Of a stretch of 64,000 nt of DNA, positions 35,081 to 43,574 are shown one piece after another. Source of the DNA: Fusibacter bizertensis (GTDB lineage: Bacteria > Bacillota > Clostridia > Peptostreptococcales > Acidaminobacteraceae); contig NZ_JARYZI010000005.1 of NCBI RefSeq assembly GCF_029914245.1, forward strand, positions 124,001 through 188,000, read 5' to 3'. The position numbers and the translations under genes were made by a program. The notes under the pieces were generated by a model. The model had not been told where the DNA came from. It saw only the letters and a program-made list of their open reading frames with translations, and did not search any database. Numbering within the stretch: position 1 is the stretch's first letter; the number at the start of each line of letters is the position of its first letter.

Positions 35081-35115
35081 ATAAATAAAAAAGACTTCTA
35101 AAAAAGAAGTCTTTT
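35081..35115 (-). terminator. terminator of tRNA-Leu(GAG), - strand
   Basis: AAAAGACTTCT/AGAAGTCTTTT hairpin with an A tract on the + strand that reads as T run on the - strand, 4 nt after the tRNA CCA end. Confidence 0.8.
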
Positions 35116-35118
35116 AAA

Positions 35119-35203
35119 TGGTGCGGATGATGGGATTTGAACCCATACGAGTATTACTCACACGCCCCTCAAGCGTGCGTGTCTGCCGTTCCACCACATC
35201 CGC
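35119..35203 (-). tRNA. tRNA-Leu (anticodon GAG)
   Basis: Class II tRNA with encoded CCA on the - strand. Acceptor GCGGATG/CATCCGC, anticodon stem CACGC/GCGTG with loop TTGAGGG (anticodon GAG), long variable arm and T arm ATGGGTTCAAATCCCAT. It reads CUC/CUU leucine codons. Confidence 0.96.
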
Positions 35204-35222
35204 GTGTTGTTGCGACTTTTTT

Positions 35223-35251
35223 ATTATAGTTATTGTAGCCATAAAAGTCAA
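35223..35251 (-). promoter_or_regulatory. promoter of tRNA-Leu(GAG)
   Basis: On the - strand TTGACT (35251-35246), 17 nt, TATAAT (35228-35223), about 20 nt before the tRNA 5' end. Confidence 0.75.
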
Positions 35252-35343
35252 GCGTTATTTCGCAATATTTTTTCATAATCCTAGTACACTAGCATTTAAT
35301 TAATGCTATAATATAAAAGATTGTAAAAGTCGGGGGAGGCAAC

Positions 35344-36054
35344 ATGTCGTTTGTGATTGTATCATTGATAATCTTAGTTTCTGCTATAGTACAAGGTGCC
35401 ACAAGTTTTGGCTTTTCTTTACTTGCTTTACCCTTGCTTGGTTATTTTTATAATTTGAAGATTATTGTACCAACATTAGTGATCTTTAGTATTGTTTTAA
35501 ATCTAATTATATTATTAAGACTTAGGTTAGTTCCAAAATTTAAAGAGCTAGCAATTCTTGCTTTTTTTGCAATATGTTTTATACCGGTAGGTGTTAATGT
35601 CTTAATATTTGTTGATGAAATACTCTTGAAGAGAATAGTTGGGCTTTTGCTCATCATTATATCTGTAATCATGTTCAAAGGCATTACAATTAAACTTAAA
35701 CATAAAACGTTTTCCTATATGATAGCTGGAATTCTAAGTGGCATATTAAATGGTGCCGTATCGCTTAGTGGCCCACCGATTGTAGTTCTGCTTGCTAGTG
35801 ACCAAAAAAATAAAAATGAGTTCAGAGCTTCATTAACTTTTTTATTTCTCTTGTTAAATGTTGTCACGATATTTTTATTTGCAAACAAGGGTCTATTTGA
35901 AAATAAAGAAATAATTAATATGCTATTTTTATTACCAGTGATGATTATGGGGACATTCGTGGGTATATACTTAGGAAATAAGATTGATGAACAGAAATTT
36001 AAAAAAATTGTGTTGATCCTGTTGATGATAATGGGCATACTCAATTTGTTCTAG
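35344..36054 (+). CDS. TauE/SafE family membrane permease
   Basis: Integral membrane protein of 236 aa with seven or eight helices and no soluble domain. It shows the family pattern of two repeated halves: the first begins with SAIVQGATSFGFSLLALPLLG and the second contains GILSGILNGAVSLSGPP. Members export sulfite, sulfoacetate or other small anions, but the substrate here is unknown. GGGGGAGG before the ATG; an extended -10 TGCTATAAT is at 35304-35312, inside an AGCATT/AATGCT dyad. cheY follows 15 bp later. Confidence 0.88.
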   Translation: MSFVIVSLIILVSAIVQGATSFGFSLLALPLLGYFYNLKIIVPTLVIFSIVLNLIILLRLRLVPKFKELAILAFFAICFIPVGVNVLIFVDEILLKRIVGLLLIIISVIMFKGITIKLKHKTFSYMIAGILSGILNGAVSLSGPPIVVLLASDQKNKNEFRASLTFLFLLLNVVTIFLFANKGLFENKEIINMLFLLPVMIMGTFVGIYLGNKIDEQKFKKIVLILLMIMGILNLF

Positions 36055-36069
36055 TAAATGGAGGGTAAT

Positions 36070-36432
36070 ATGGCGAAGAAGATTTTAGTAGTCGATGATG
36101 CAATGTTTATGCGTAAACTTTTAAGTGATATCTTAACAAAAGCTGGATTTGAAGTCGTTGCAGAAGCAGGTAATGGTCAAGAGGCGTATCAAAAATATAA
36201 GGAGTTTTTACCTGATGTTGTTACAATGGATATCACAATGCCTGAAGTAACCGGACTTGAGGGTGTTAAGATGATTACAGCTGAGTTTCCAGATGCAAAG
36301 ATCTTGATGTGTAGTGCAATGGGGCAAGAGAGTATGGTTATTGACTCTGTTAAATCTGGTGCGAAAGGTTTTATTGTCAAACCATTTGTTGCTGAAAAAG
36401 TTATCGCTGAAATCCAAAAGTTGATTGGTTAA
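36070..36432 (+). CDS. cheY: CheY-like single-domain response regulator
   Basis: A 120-aa receiver domain with no output domain. Acidic pair in VVDDAMFMR, phospho-acceptor Asp in VVTMDITMPEVTG, Ser in LMCSAMGQ (switch position) and Lys in IVKPF are all present. The sequence is close to chemotaxis CheY. The start at 36070 follows GGAGGG (36060-36065); the ATG at 36058 overlaps the RBS region and is rejected. No kinase, motor or other che gene is in the window, so its partner must lie elsewhere. Confidence 0.93.
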   Translation: MAKKILVVDDAMFMRKLLSDILTKAGFEVVAEAGNGQEAYQKYKEFLPDVVTMDITMPEVTGLEGVKMITAEFPDAKILMCSAMGQESMVIDSVKSGAKGFIVKPFVAEKVIAEIQKLIG

Positions 36433-36496
36433 TTGATACTGGACTGTAGTAACAATTAAGTTTAATAATCAATTAGAAATTACAAGTAATACATTT

Positions 36497-36524
36497 AAAC
36501 TGTCCAATTATGGACAGTTTTTTT
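36497..36524 (+). terminator. terminator after cheY
   Basis: AAACTGTCCA/TGGACAGTTT hairpin with 4-nt loop and T run. Confidence 0.88.
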
Positions 36525-36585
36525 ATCGTTGAATTTTTAAAAAAACAACAAGAAGTAAAAAAAAATGATAAAAAAATGATTTAAA

Positions 36586-36625
36586 GTGATATTTGGTTAA
36601 CAATAATCTGCAATTATGGTAGACT
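36586..36625 (+). promoter_or_regulatory. distal rnf promoter with Rex-like site
   Basis: TTAACA (36597-36602), 17 nt, TAGACT (36620-36625). The -35 lies in GTGATATTTGGTTAACAA (36586-36603), which matches the clostridial Rex consensus TTGTTAA-N4-TTAACAA at 11 of 14 positions, with the right half perfect. Redox control is only suggested. Confidence 0.35.
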
Positions 36626-36742
36626 AAAATTGTATTATTTATCACTCATATAGCTCTTTTCAAGTGCTGGGACATTTTTTGACTTTGATAACTATTTAAC
36701 TTACAAATGCATAGGATGATTGAAATTTCAATGGGTCTTGCA

Positions 36743-36771
36743 TTGACCTATAATGTGATTTATAGTAGAAT
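36743..36771 (+). promoter_or_regulatory. proximal rnf promoter
   Basis: TTGACC (36743-36748), 17 nt, TAGAAT (36766-36771); start near 36778, an ~80-nt leader. In the 36433-36856 gap I otherwise see only the cheY terminator, an A-rich tract at 36537-36575 and the distal promoter. Confidence 0.6.
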
Positions 36772-36856
36772 TGTTAGTGGTGAGGATAGAAATTGTATAC
36801 AGTATAATTTCTTGATCAATAGAGGTATTATAAAATTTCTAAAGGGGTGAGTATAT

Positions 36857-38170
36857 ATGGGGCTTTTATCTTTTAAAGGAGGAATCCATCCTCCACATTC
36901 TAAAAAGTCTACTGAAAATTTGGCCATCGTTGACTTTTTAGGCCCTAAGGTAGTTGAAATTCCCTTAAGGCAGCATATCGGTGCACCTTGTGAAGCAACT
37001 GTAAAAAAAGGTGACGAAGTCAAAGTCGGTCAATTGATCGGTGCTGCTGGAGGGTTTGTTTCGGCAAATGTTCACAGTTCAGTTTCGGGAACAGTACTTG
37101 ATGTAAGAAAACAAAATACTGCTTATGGTTTTGACACATGCGTTGTCATTGAAAATGATGAGCAATATACAAAACACGAGTCTGTTACGCCAAAACCTGA
37201 TTTTAAATCACTTTCAGGTAAAGAAATAATCAATATTATTAAGGAAGCTGGTATAGTTGGTATGGGCGGTGCGGGATTTCCAACACATGTCAAACTATCG
37301 CCTCCACCTGAAAAACCCATTGATACAATTGTACTCAATGGCGCTGAATGTGAACCATATTTAACTTGTGATCATCGCTTAATGCTCGAAGAGTCGGCAA
37401 TGATTATCAAAGGGTTACAAATTTTAATGCAAGCACTTGGTGTCAAAAATGGTGTCATTGGTATTGAAAGCAACAAGCCTGATGCTATTTCAGTGATGAC
37501 TGAAGCAGCAAAAAATACGGATATTAAAGTGGTAGGACTAAAAACTAAATATCCTCAAGGTGCTGAGAAACAACTTATTTTTGCTTGTACGAATAGAGCG
37601 ATACCATCTGGTGGCTTACCTATGGATATTGGCGTAGTTGTAAACAATGTTGCAACTGCAGCAACAATAGGTAATCTATTTGAAACTGGTATGCCTCTTA
37701 TTCAGAGAGTATGTACAGTAACAGGTAAGGGGATTAAGTCGCCCAAAAATATTCGTTTTAGAGTGGGTACACCACTTAAAAGCTTAATAGAATTCTGTGA
37801 TGGCTATAATGGTACTCCAGGTAAAATCTTACTCGGTGGACCTATGATGGGTGTTGCTCAATTTTCAGATGAACTACCTGCTATGAAAAACACTTCCGGT
37901 ATATTGGTCTTTTCTCAAGAACAAGCAAAATTACCAGAAGCATCTGCATGTATCAAATGTGGAAAATGTGTAACTGTTTGTCCTATAAATTTAGAGCCAA
38001 TACAAATTAGTGCATATTCAATGTTACACGATTATGATAAAGCTGCTAAATTCAATGCCTTAGATTGTATCGAATGTGGCTCTTGTTCATTTATTTGTCC
38101 TGCTAAGAGACCTTTACTACAAACAATAAGAGTAGCTAAACGTGAAATTTTAGCAAGAAGAAAGAAATAG
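36857..38170 (+). CDS. rnfC: Rnf electron transport complex subunit C
   Basis: Membrane-associated subunit of the ferredoxin:NAD+ oxidoreductase, 437 aa. An N-terminal biotinyl-lipoyl-like part is followed by the NADH/FMN-binding SLBB region, with GMGGAGFPTHVKL and NGAECEPYLTCDHRLM. Near the C-terminus are two 4Fe-4S motifs (CIKCGKCVTVCP and CIECGSCSFICP). It is the NAD+-reacting subunit. First gene of the operon, with an AAAGGGGTGAG ribosome binding site. The complex couples electron flow from reduced ferredoxin to NAD+ with Na+ or H+ export. Confidence 0.97.
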   Translation: MGLLSFKGGIHPPHSKKSTENLAIVDFLGPKVVEIPLRQHIGAPCEATVKKGDEVKVGQLIGAAGGFVSANVHSSVSGTVLDVRKQNTAYGFDTCVVIENDEQYTKHESVTPKPDFKSLSGKEIINIIKEAGIVGMGGAGFPTHVKLSPPPEKPIDTIVLNGAECEPYLTCDHRLMLEESAMIIKGLQILMQALGVKNGVIGIESNKPDAISVMTEAAKNTDIKVVGLKTKYPQGAEKQLIFACTNRAIPSGGLPMDIGVVVNNVATAATIGNLFETGMPLIQRVCTVTGKGIKSPKNIRFRVGTPLKSLIEFCDGYNGTPGKILLGGPMMGVAQFSDELPAMKNTSGILVFSQEQAKLPEASACIKCGKCVTVCPINLEPIQISAYSMLHDYDKAAKFNALDCIECGSCSFICPAKRPLLQTIRVAKREILARRKK

Positions 38171-38183
38171 GGGGAGGATGACT

Positions 38184-39119
38184 ATGGAAAATAGATTAAC
38201 GGTATCTTCATCTCCTCATATACGTTCTAATGAAACAACTAAGAGTATAATGAGAGATGTCACAATCGCACTTGCACCTGCGGCAGCTTTTGGTGTATAT
38301 AATTTTGGTCTACGCGCTTTAACCATTTTAGTACTATCTATATTAACAGCAATTGGTACCGAAGCACTTTGTCAGATGATTAGAAAGCAACCTATTACAA
38401 TATACGATTTTAGTGCTGTAGTTACAGGTTTATTATTAGGTATGAATTTACCATCTACAGTACCGTACTGGATTCCTGTAGTGGGTAGTTTTTTCGCTAT
38501 AGCTGTAGTTAAACAAGCATTTGGTGGTTTAGGTCATAACTTTATCAACCCAGCTCTTGCTGCGAGAGCACTACTAGTTGCTTCGTGGCCGGTTCAAATG
38601 ACAACTTGGGTTGCTGTTAAACCTGACACGCAAACTAGTGCTACCGTACTTGGAATCTTAAAAGAAGGTTTAGATGTACCACTTCCAAAAATAACGGATA
38701 TGCTCATGGGAACAATAGGCGGATGTATTGGGGAAACATCAGCATTATTATTGTTACTTGGTGGTTTATACCTAATTTATAGAGGTGTGATCAGTATTAA
38801 AATACCTGGAATTTATATTGGGACTGTTGCAGTTTTAACTTTAATTATAACTGGATTTGATGTTAATTTAACGATGATTCATATTCTTTCAGGCGGTTTA
38901 ATTCTTGGAGCTTTCTTTATGGCAACAGATTATGCATCATCGCCAATTACGCCAAAAGGTCAAATTATCTATGCAGTTGGTATGGGTTTGCTTACGACAA
39001 TCATCCGTTTCTATGGTGGTTATCCTGAAGGCGTTTCGTACTCAATTCTATTAATGAACGTTGCGGCACCTTTAATTGACAAATATTCTAAACCACGTGT
39101 ATTTGGAGGTGCTAAATAA
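38184..39119 (+). CDS. rnfD: Rnf complex subunit D
   Basis: Integral membrane subunit of 311 aa carrying covalent FMN. About nine helices. The flavinylation site is probably the Thr of TQTSATVL, and GHNFINPALAARA is the conserved helix segment. The start at 38184 is preferred because GGGGAGG (38171-38177) is 6 nt upstream; the ATG at 38178 touches that RBS. It lies 13 bp after rnfC and overlaps rnfG by one base. Confidence 0.95.
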   Translation: MENRLTVSSSPHIRSNETTKSIMRDVTIALAPAAAFGVYNFGLRALTILVLSILTAIGTEALCQMIRKQPITIYDFSAVVTGLLLGMNLPSTVPYWIPVVGSFFAIAVVKQAFGGLGHNFINPALAARALLVASWPVQMTTWVAVKPDTQTSATVLGILKEGLDVPLPKITDMLMGTIGGCIGETSALLLLLGGLYLIYRGVISIKIPGIYIGTVAVLTLIITGFDVNLTMIHILSGGLILGAFFMATDYASSPITPKGQIIYAVGMGLLTTIIRFYGGYPEGVSYSILLMNVAAPLIDKYSKPRVFGGAK

Positions 39120-39712
39120 TGAAAGATATATTAAAAACGGGTCTTATATTATTGGTTATTTGTGTTATTGCAGCTCTTGGACTTGGTCTTACCAACGAAG
39201 TGACTAAAGGACCAATTGCTGAACAAAGATTTTTAGCAAATGAACAAGCAAAAAAGGAAGTGTTACCAGATGCAGCTTCTTATGCTGATATAACGGGTGA
39301 AGATTTAGAATCTATAGTAAGTCAGTTTAATCCAGTGACAGAAGCTTATATGGGACTAGATGCATCAGGCAATACGATAGGATATGTATTTAAGTCTACA
39401 CCAACTGGTTTTGGTGGAAATGTTGAAGTTGTAACAGGTATATCTAATGATGGTACTGTAACTGGTCTTCGTGTAGGTAGTCATAATGAAACACCAGGTC
39501 TTGGGGCAAAAGCTAAAGATGCTGATTTTTATGAGCAATATGCTGGTAAGAGTGCTTTAGATCAAATCGGTGTTTCAAAGACGTCTTCAGATGGAAACGA
39601 CATTCAAGCCATCACAGGCGCTACTATCTCTAGTGCTGCAATTACAAATGGTGCCAATGCTTCGATAGACGCTTTTAACTGGATTATTGAGAATGGAGGG
39701 CTTGAAAATTGA
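39119..39712 (+). CDS. rnfG: Rnf complex subunit G (FMN-binding)
   Basis: Membrane-anchored subunit of 197 aa: one TM helix (~5-25) and an extracellular FMN-binding domain. The flavinylation motif is TGAT (residues 166-169), with Thr169 as the expected FMN-phosphate attachment. GFGGNVEVVTGI and HNETPGLG are typical. Start coupled by TAATG to rnfD; stop overlaps the TTG of rnfE. An FMN transferase (ApbE) would be needed and is not in the window. Confidence 0.95.
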   Translation: MKDILKTGLILLVICVIAALGLGLTNEVTKGPIAEQRFLANEQAKKEVLPDAASYADITGEDLESIVSQFNPVTEAYMGLDASGNTIGYVFKSTPTGFGGNVEVVTGISNDGTVTGLRVGSHNETPGLGAKAKDADFYEQYAGKSALDQIGVSKTSSDGNDIQAITGATISSAAITNGANASIDAFNWIIENGGLEN

Positions 39713-40302
39713 AAATAAGCAATTTAACTAAAGGCATTATCAAAGAAAATCCAATTTTCGTCCAATTACTCGGTATGTGTCCAACGTTAGCTGTAACAAC
39801 ATCTGCTGTAAATGGTATTGGTATGGGACTTGCAACTACTGCTGTTTTGATCAGCTCCAATATTGCAATCTCACTTATAAGAAAAGTGATTCCAGCACAA
39901 GTAAGAATTCCTGCTTTTGTAGTTGTTATATCAACTTTTGTAACAATTGTAGGTATGCTTATGGAAGCATTTGTACCTGAATTGTTTAAATCACTTGGGT
40001 TATTTATTCCTTTGATCGTAGTAAACTGTATCATATTAGCACGTGCAGAAGCATTTGCTTCTAAAAACGGTGTTGTTGACTCAGCTTTTGACGGCATAGG
40101 TATGGGCTTAGGATTTACGCTAGCACTTACAATTCTAGGCAGTGTACGTGAGCTGTTTGGAAATGGTAGTTTATTTGGTGCAGCAATTTTTGGTGCAAGT
40201 TACAAACCTGCACTCATCATGATTTTACCTCCAGGCGGTTTCTTAGCACTTGGTTTATTGTTGGCGTTATATAATAGTTACCAATTTAAGAGAGCGAAGT
40301 AG
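39709..40302 (+). CDS. rnfE: Rnf complex subunit E
   Basis: Integral membrane subunit of 197 aa with six helices, homologous to RnfA in inverted topology; the pair holds the membrane-embedded iron-sulfur site. Segments ENPIFVQLLGMCPTLAVT and GLFIPLIVVNCIILARAEAF carry the conserved Cys residues. It starts with TTG at 39709, supported by GGAGGG 8 nt upstream and a 4-bp overlap with rnfG. Confidence 0.95.
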   Translation: MKISNLTKGIIKENPIFVQLLGMCPTLAVTTSAVNGIGMGLATTAVLISSNIAISLIRKVIPAQVRIPAFVVVISTFVTIVGMLMEAFVPELFKSLGLFIPLIVVNCIILARAEAFASKNGVVDSAFDGIGMGLGFTLALTILGSVRELFGNGSLFGAAIFGASYKPALIMILPPGGFLALGLLLALYNSYQFKRAK

Positions 40303-40314
40303 GGGGGGTTGAAT

Positions 40315-40896
40315 ATGGAAAATGCAAGTATTTTCACCATAATGGTCAGTGCAATACTCGTAAACAACTTTGTTCTTTCAAGGTTTTTAGGAATCTGTCC
40401 GTTTCTCGGTGTATCAAAGCAAGTTGAAACAGCATTTGGTATGGGGATGGCTGTTACCTTTGTAATGACGTTATCAGGTATTCTAACTTACTTGGTAAAT
40501 AATTATATATTAGTTTATTTTCACTTGGAATTCCTACAAACAGCAGCGTTTATCTTGGTAATTGCATCGCTTGTTCAATTTGTTGAGATTGTTTTACAAA
40601 AAATGAGTCCAACTTTGTATCAAGCATTAGGTGTGTTTTTGCCACTAATTACTACAAACTGTGCTGTTTTAGGTTTGGCACTACTTAATATCCAATATAA
40701 ATTTGGAATGGTTCAAACAATTTTTCATTCATTCTTTGCAGCAATTGGTTTTTCACTAGCAATCGTTCTTTTTGCTGGTATTCGTGAGAAACTTGAAACT
40801 TCAGACGTTCCATTACCTTTTAAGGGTTTTCCAATTGCTTTAATTACAGCGAGTCTTATGTCTATAGCCTTTCTAGGCTTTACTGGCTTAGTATAA
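40315..40896 (+). CDS. rnfA: Rnf complex subunit A
   Basis: Integral membrane subunit of 193 aa with six helices. [20 protein letters not shown] and [16 protein letters not shown] include the two conserved Cys that ligate the intramembrane cluster with RnfE. ATG at 40315 is chosen because the G-rich RBS (40302-40308) is 6 nt away; a TTG at 40309 is too close. Co-transcribed with the rest of rnf. Confidence 0.95.
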   Translation: MENASIFTIMVSAILVNNFVLSRFLGICPFLGVSKQVETAFGMGMAVTFVMTLSGILTYLVNNYILVYFHLEFLQTAAFILVIASLVQFVEIVLQKMSPTLYQALGVFLPLITTNCAVLGLALLNIQYKFGMVQTIFHSFFAAIGFSLAIVLFAGIREKLETSDVPLPFKGFPIALITASLMSIAFLGFTGLV

Positions 40897-40906
40897 GGGG
40901 GTCAAT

Positions 40907-41734
40907 ATGGATACGAATTCATTAATTTTAGCAGGAACGAGTTTAGGTGTTATGGGATTAGTTTTTGGTGCTGCGCTAGCTTTTGCATCTAAAAAGTTTG
41001 CAGTTGAAGTTGATCCTAGAGTGATAGCAGTCAGAGATGCTGTTCCTGGTGCCAATTGTGGTGCATGCGGATATCCGGGTTGTGATGGCTTTGCAAGTGC
41101 AGTAGTAAGAGGTGTTGCGCCTGTTAATGGTTGTCCAGTTGGTGGTGCACCAGTGGCAACTATGGTTGCTCAAATCATGGGGCTTGAAGCAGGCACAACA
41201 GTAAAAAAAGTAGCAAAGGTAAAATGTGAAGGTCATGATGAAAATTGTGGAAATCGTTTTGATTATGATGGCTTTGATAGCTGTGTAGCTGCAAATATGT
41301 TAAATGGCGGTCCTAAGAAATGTTTGTATGGTTGTATGGGTTTAGGTTCATGCGTACAAATTTGTCCTTTTGATGCCTTGATTATCAACGACAAAGGACT
41401 TGCTGAAGTTGATCCTGAAAAATGTACGGCATGTAACAAATGTGTTGAAATATGTCCAAAAGCAGTGATCAGTTTAGTGCCATATGAGCAGTTGACAATC
41501 GTAGCATGTAACAATAAAGACAAAGGACCTCAAGTTAAAAAGAATTGTAGCGTTGCTTGTATTGCATGCGGTATATGTGAGCGAAACTGTCCGCATGATG
41601 CAATCCATGTTGTAAATAACTTAGCAGAAATTGACTATGATAAATGTACAAATTGTATGATTTGTGTAGAAAAATGTCCTACAAAAGCGATTCAAGGAAA
41701 TCTTGAACTTAGAACTGTTGAAGTGACTGTTTAA
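40907..41734 (+). CDS. rnfB: Rnf complex subunit B (ferredoxin-type)
   Basis: Iron-sulfur subunit of 275 aa that takes electrons from ferredoxin. One N-terminal TM helix, then the four-Cys domain GANCGACGYPGCDGF, and further 4Fe-4S motifs (CMGLGSCVQICP, CTACNKCVEICP, CIACGICERNCP, CTNCMICVEKCP). It is the last gene of the operon and is followed by a strong terminator. AAGGGGGTC precedes the ATG. Confidence 0.97.
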   Translation: MDTNSLILAGTSLGVMGLVFGAALAFASKKFAVEVDPRVIAVRDAVPGANCGACGYPGCDGFASAVVRGVAPVNGCPVGGAPVATMVAQIMGLEAGTTVKKVAKVKCEGHDENCGNRFDYDGFDSCVAANMLNGGPKKCLYGCMGLGSCVQICPFDALIINDKGLAEVDPEKCTACNKCVEICPKAVISLVPYEQLTIVACNNKDKGPQVKKNCSVACIACGICERNCPHDAIHVVNNLAEIDYDKCTNCMICVEKCPTKAIQGNLELRTVEVTV

Positions 41735-41778
41735 TGATTCGTTTTCTGTAGTTAAACTTTTTTATAATTCTAAAACTT

Positions 41779-41834
41779 AAAAACCAATTGATGATTTGTC
41801 TCGAAAATTGACAAATCAACAATTGGTTTTTTTT
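41779..41834 (+). terminator. terminator of rnf operon
   Basis: Long hairpin AAAACCAATTG/CAATTGGTTTT with inner TGATTTGTC/GACAAATCA and eight T. Confidence 0.9.
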
Positions 41835-41937
41835 ATGGATCAAATAAAGCGAATTTATTATTGATTTTAACGGTTAACAGTTATGACGTTCTACGTTGAA
41901 TATGTAATAAAATTCATGTTTTAAAAATTGTCTTTTC

Positions 41938-41967
41938 CTTGTAATTAATTACAAGCAATGTTAAACT
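41938..41967 (+). promoter_or_regulatory. 18-bp perfect palindrome overlapping a promoter
   Basis: CTTGTAATTAATTACAAG (41938-41955) is a gapless perfect palindrome. Its left arm holds TTGTAA (41939-41944), which with 17 nt and TAAACT (41962-41967) forms a promoter for the DUF4321-maf-radC-mre genes. A weak hairpin with four T (41982-42004) follows. The gap to 42047 holds nothing else visible. Confidence 0.5.
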
Positions 41968-42047
41968 AGAATTTAGATTGGGATACATCTAGGATGTGTC
42001 TTTTAATGGTAAAATATGTAAAATTATGGTATGATGTAGAGGTCAAA

Positions 42048-42296
42048 ATGAGAGTAAAGAGCAACGATAGTATTGTTTTATTAGTTTTAATTCTTGTTGG
42101 TGCTATTTTTGGTAGCTTAATTGGTGCAGCCCTTGGCGATGTTTTACCTATTTTAAATTTTGGTAAAAGTATTGGTGTTGATCCATTTGTAGTTGATCTA
42201 AATGTAGTCATTATTACTTTTGGATTTAAGTTGAGCTTAAACCTTGCTGGTATTATCGGCATTGTTACAGCCTTCATTATCTATAAAAAGCTATGA
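42048..42296 (+). CDS. small membrane protein, DUF4321-like
   Basis: An 82-aa protein of two hydrophobic helices (about 8-30 and 55-78) with the central GAALGDVLPILNFGKSIGVDP, which resembles the DUF4321 family found before maf in Clostridia. The start at 42048 follows AGAGG; the longer frame from 41994 has no RBS and begins with unlikely residues. It overlaps maf by 4 bp (ATGA), so translation is coupled. No function is known; neighbourhood with maf-radC-mreB suggests a link to envelope growth. Confidence 0.8.
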   Translation: MRVKSNDSIVLLVLILVGAIFGSLIGAALGDVLPILNFGKSIGVDPFVVDLNVVIITFGFKLSLNLAGIIGIVTAFIIYKKL

Positions 42297-42868
42297 GGAT
42301 TGTTTTAGCATCGGCTTCGCCGAGAAGGGTTGAACTTTTAAAACAATTTAATATTGAATTTGATATTATTCCTAGTGATATTGATGAAATTGTACGTAAC
42401 CACGAATTGCCAGAACAGGCAGTTATGAGCTTAGCATTTGAAAAGGCTTACCAAATATCAAAAGCAAATACTGATGCAATTGTAATTGCCAGTGATACTG
42501 TTGTATTTTTTGGAGATATTTTGGGAAAACCAAAGGATTATGAAGATGCATTTAACATGCTTAAAAAACTAAGTGGTAAAACGCATGAAGTATACACTGG
42601 AATTGCTTTGTTATGTGATGAAACCAAGTTAAAGGTTGTTGATTATGAAGTCACAAAGGTTCAGTTTAATGTCCTTAGTGATACTGATATTAAGGATTAC
42701 CTTGAAACTGGCGAAGCCTATGATAAAGCAGGTGCATATGGAATTCAAGGATTTGGTGCTCTTTTGGTAAACAAAATTGATGGAGATTATTTTAACGTCA
42801 TGGGCTTGCCACTCTCTAAACTTAATGTTCTATTGAAAAAACATGTTCAATTAGATCTCATGAAGTAA
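42293..42868 (+). CDS. maf: Maf-family nucleoside triphosphate pyrophosphatase
   Basis: House-cleaning enzyme that hydrolyses non-canonical or excess nucleotides such as dTTP/UTP to monophosphates. 191 aa. N-terminal MRIVLASASPRRVELLKQF binds the triphosphate; ASDTVV and GKPKD hold the catalytic acidic and Lys residues. Start overlaps the previous gene. The maf-radC-mreBCD order is conserved in many bacteria. Confidence 0.95.
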   Translation: MRIVLASASPRRVELLKQFNIEFDIIPSDIDEIVRNHELPEQAVMSLAFEKAYQISKANTDAIVIASDTVVFFGDILGKPKDYEDAFNMLKKLSGKTHEVYTGIALLCDETKLKVVDYEVTKVQFNVLSDTDIKDYLETGEAYDKAGAYGIQGFGALLVNKIDGDYFNVMGLPLSKLNVLLKKHVQLDLMK

Positions 42869-42880
42869 AGGAGTCCTTCC

Positions 42881-43555
42881 ATGATTAAGAATTTACCATA
42901 TGAAGAGCAGCCAAGAGAAAAGTTAGTAGCTCATGGTGTAAGTTTTCTTAGTAATTCGGAATTGCTAGCAATTTTATTAAGAACTGGAACAAGAAATAAA
43001 AGTGCAGTTGACTTAGGTAGAACAATTGTCAATACATTTGGAAATAATATAAACGAATTAGCACAAGTTACCATAGAAGAACTTTGTACAATTGATGGTA
43101 TTGGCGAATCTAAAGCAACTCAAATACTCTCTGCCATAGAACTTGGAAAGAGAATAAAGCAAACTTCGTCTATAAGAGGTCTTAAGATTTCTTCACCTAC
43201 GGATGTTGTTAAATTTTTCAATATGGAATTATCAGATTCAAAAGTTGAAAAATTTGTAATTGTACTATTAAACACTAAGAATGAAGTTATTAATTGGGAA
43301 ATCATATCAATCGGAAGTCTAAATGCTTCTATAGTTCATCCTAGAGAGGTATTCAATAGAGCGATCAAACGAAGTGCAGCTTCAATAATTGCTATTCACA
43401 ACCATCCTTCAGGTGCGATTGAACCTAGTAAGGAAGATAATGCGATTACAAAAAGACTGTTTGAAAGTGGTCAACTAGTTGGCATCCCATTGATTGATCA
43501 TATTATTATTGGAAAAGAAAGCTACTATAGCTTTAAAGAGCAGAATCAACTTTAA
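42881..43555 (+). CDS. radC: RadC family protein (JAMM/MPN domain)
   Basis: A 224-aa protein with an N-terminal helix-hairpin-helix part ([22 protein letters not shown]) and a JAMM metalloprotease-like domain with [14 protein letters not shown]. The metal ligands are intact. AAAGGAG precedes the ATG. The name RadC is historical; a DNA-repair role is not established. Confidence 0.95.
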   Translation: MIKNLPYEEQPREKLVAHGVSFLSNSELLAILLRTGTRNKSAVDLGRTIVNTFGNNINELAQVTIEELCTIDGIGESKATQILSAIELGKRIKQTSSIRGLKISSPTDVVKFFNMELSDSKVEKFVIVLLNTKNEVINWEIISIGSLNASIVHPREVFNRAIKRSAASIIAIHNHPSGAIEPSKEDNAITKRLFESGQLVGIPLIDHIIIGKESYYSFKEQNQL

Positions 43556-43574
43556 AATTGAAAGGAATACGAAG

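Noticed and set aside
35118-35303. 61-codon frame on the + strand
   Set aside because: It is the antisense translation of tRNA-Leu(GAG), with no ribosome binding site.
39777-39980. Cys/Tyr-rich frame inside rnfE
   Set aside because: Shadow frame of a membrane protein gene; no RBS, and the Cys richness is an artefact of frame.
40976-41236. Cys/His/Thr-rich antisense frame in rnfB that looks metallothionein-like
   Set aside because: It is the reverse frame of the Cys-rich RnfB coding sequence.
41938-41955. 18-bp palindrome as a Rex site
   Set aside because: It has TTGT and ACAA ends but the internal spacing and TTAA halves do not fit the Rex consensus.
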